Below are positions 4,964 through 5,921 of a stretch of DNA of 5,921 nucleotides, piece after piece. Below the pieces are notes generated by a model, which was not told the DNA's origin, searched no databases, and saw nothing but the letters and a program-made list of their open reading frames with translations. Each line of letters opens with the position of its first letter. The stretch's first letter is position 1. The stretch lies in contig JAKFXV010000222.1 of NCBI GenBank assembly GCA_021731205.1, positions 1-5,921 of the forward strand, in the 5' to 3' direction. A program made the position numbers and the translations under genes. The stretch is from Nocardioides sp. (GTDB taxonomy: Bacteria > Actinomycetota > Actinomycetes > Propionibacteriales > Nocardioidaceae).

Positions 4964-5541
4964 ACCGGACTCGGGCTGGGCGGGTGCTGACGATGATGCT
5001 GGTGGGTGGTCTGCTGGCGGCATCGATCCTCGCCCTGACCACGGCGCTGCGGGACTGGCTGCCCCGCGGGGCGAGCACCGCCGAGTCACCGGCGCTGGTG
5101 GGGGTCGCGACCGAGTCCGGGCGGGCCAAGGCGCTGCGGGTGCTGCGTGGCTGGGATGCCCGTCGAGCCGAGGCATATGCCTCCGGGGACGGGGAGCTGC
5201 TCAGCTCGCTGTACACCTCCGGGTCCCGGTCGGGCGCCGCCGATCTCCGCGTTCTCACGGCGTACGCCGACCGCGGGCTGCGCGTGGTCGACCTGCGCAC
5301 GCAGATCCTGAGGGTGGAGGTTCTCAGCCTGACCTCGACCCGCCTCGAGCTTGAGGTCAGTGACCGGATCGCCTCGGCGATCGTGGTCGGGCCTGGCATC
5401 CGGGAGATGCTCCCACGCGACACGGAGACCCGCAGGGTGATCGGCTTGCGGCGAATCGCTGGGACGTGGCTGGTCGATGAGGTCGTTCAGGCGAGCCCGG
5501 CGGCCACGACTTCGCGCACGCCGGGATCCGAGAACTCATAA
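4960..5541 (+). CDS. Hypothetical membrane-anchored protein, possible NTF2-like outer domain
   Basis: A 193-residue protein with a basic N-terminus (MNRTRAGR) and one hydrophobic segment (about 8-29) without a lipobox, so probably a signal anchor with the rest outside the membrane. The outer part (55-178) has a helical segment RGWDARRAEAYASGDGELL followed by LYTSGSR, a central AYADRGLRVVDLR and a final RRIAGTWLVDEVV. This helix-then-strand pattern, ending in G-T-W-L-V-D, resembles NTF2/SnoaL-like domains. That is a fold impression only, with no catalytic residues assigned. A short Ser/Thr tail ends the protein. It starts at GTG 4960 without a clear Shine-Dalgarno; CACAGT seven bases upstream is a poor -10. 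It is divergent from lipB (67 bp) and overlaps the epimerase gene tail to tail. I do not recognise the gene; coding is supported by the long open frame and protein-like composition. Confidence 0.72.
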   Translation: MNRTRAGRVLTMMLVGGLLAASILALTTALRDWLPRGASTAESPALVGVATESGRAKALRVLRGWDARRAEAYASGDGELLSSLYTSGSRSGAADLRVLTAYADRGLRVVDLRTQILRVEVLSLTSTRLELEVSDRIASAIVVGPGIREMLPRDTETRRVIGLRRIAGTWLVDEVVQASPAATTSRTPGSENS

Positions 5542-5921
5542 CCGGCGGCCAGCAGTGCGGCCGGCCGCACGTTGAGCGAGCCCAGCAGTTCTGGACCGAG
5601 CGCGCCGGTGGCCACCCTCAGCAATGGGGCGGGAGCCGCCAGGCGGGCAGCCCGACCGACGGCCGAGGCAAGGGCATCGGTGAACTCGGCATTGGTCGGG
5701 GCGTGCATGCAACAGAGGTTGACCGGGCCCGAGACCGTCTCGGCCTCGACCAGGAAACTCACCGCTCCCACCCAGTCGCGCGAGGAGATCATCGCCATGT
5801 ACTGCTCCCCAGATCCCAGCCGTCCGCCCAATCCGAGCCGGAACAGCATCGACAACGGCTTCAATGGCGCACTCGCCTTGTCCATGACCGGCGCGGTGCG
5901 CAAGATGACCACTCTGGCGCC
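5487..5921 (-). CDS. TIGR01777 family NAD(P)-dependent epimerase, C-terminal part (5' end outside window)
   Basis: The last 144 codons of a SulA/YfcH-like sugar-epimerase-family protein; the frame is open through the window edge, so the nucleotide-binding N-terminus is missing here. The visible part starts GARVVILRTAPVMD, the family's central strand and turn, then has LGLGGRLGSGEQYMAMISSRDWVGA, matching the usual G-x-G-x-Q-x-x-x-W-I-x-x-x-D block, and VNLCCMHAPTNAEFTDALASAVGR. It ends in a DUF1731-type C-terminal domain (PF08338) with RPAALLAAGYEFSDPGVREVV. The biological substrate of this family is not known. A gene of this family lies beside lipB in mycobacteria (Rv2216). GTG 5912 is not the real start, because conserved sequence continues upstream of it. 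The stop lies 55 bp inside the convergent hypothetical gene. Confidence 0.9.
   Translation of the reverse strand, partial: GARVVILRTAPVMDKASAPLKPLSMLFRLGLGGRLGSGEQYMAMISSRDWVGAVSFLVEAETVSGPVNLCCMHAPTNAEFTDALASAVGRAARLAAPAPLLRVATGALGPELLGSLNVRPAALLAAGYEFSDPGVREVVAAGLA

Noticed and set aside
1..5921. A novel defence, mobile or secondary-metabolite system
   Set aside because: No transposase, integrase, repeat array, toxin-antitoxin pair, nuclease or biosynthetic gene is visible; the genes are core metabolism plus envelope proteins.

Overview
The window is high-GC, with strongly G/C-ending codons, several GTG starts and apparent leaderless promoters. It carries an actinobacterial core gene neighbourhood. 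The order glnA / RDD membrane protein / DUF4191 / lipA / lipB / TIGR01777-family epimerase matches, from memory, the Mycobacterium tuberculosis block from glnA1 (Rv2220) down to Rv2216, which lies next to the lipoylated E2 gene dlaT. Protein sequences are close to the mycobacterial ones, but two extra genes sit in the block: a LppX/LolA-like lipoprotein and a small membrane-anchored protein. The host is therefore probably an actinomycete outside Mycobacterium. A Nocardioidaceae-like origin is a guess, not something the sequence proves.

Layout. Bases 1-849 (minus) hold the N-terminal 283 codons of type I glutamine synthetase, cut by the window edge. Bases 850-1072 are a divergent control region with a near-ideal four-half-site GlnR box reading toward glnA and a leaderless promoter for the RDD gene. 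Bases 1073-1507 (plus) encode the RDD protein. Bases 1578-2357 (plus) encode an acidic, methionine-rich lipoprotein ending at a strong hairpin (2367-2389). Bases 2388-4892 (minus) hold lipB, lipA and the DUF4191 gene in transcription order. lipA and DUF4191 are 8 bp apart and probably cotranscribed; lipB and lipA each appear to have a leaderless promoter. Bases 4960-5541 (plus) encode a hypothetical single-pass protein whose 3' end overlaps, tail to tail, the TIGR01777 epimerase (5487 to the window end, minus).

How the genes work together. LipB moves an octanoyl group from acyl carrier protein to lipoyl domains and LipA inserts two sulfurs, producing the lipoyl cofactor of 2-oxoacid dehydrogenases and the glycine cleavage system. 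Glutamine synthetase assimilates ammonium and is set up here for GlnR control. DUF4191 is a two-helix membrane protein tied to lipA by position; its job is unknown.

There is no gene-free stretch above 300 bases, and I saw no tRNA, rRNA, CRISPR, insertion sequence or phage signature. This is mostly ordinary core genome. The items worth a second look are regulatory (GlnR box, a DnaA-box match in the lipB promoter, palindromes at start sites) plus the two extra envelope genes.
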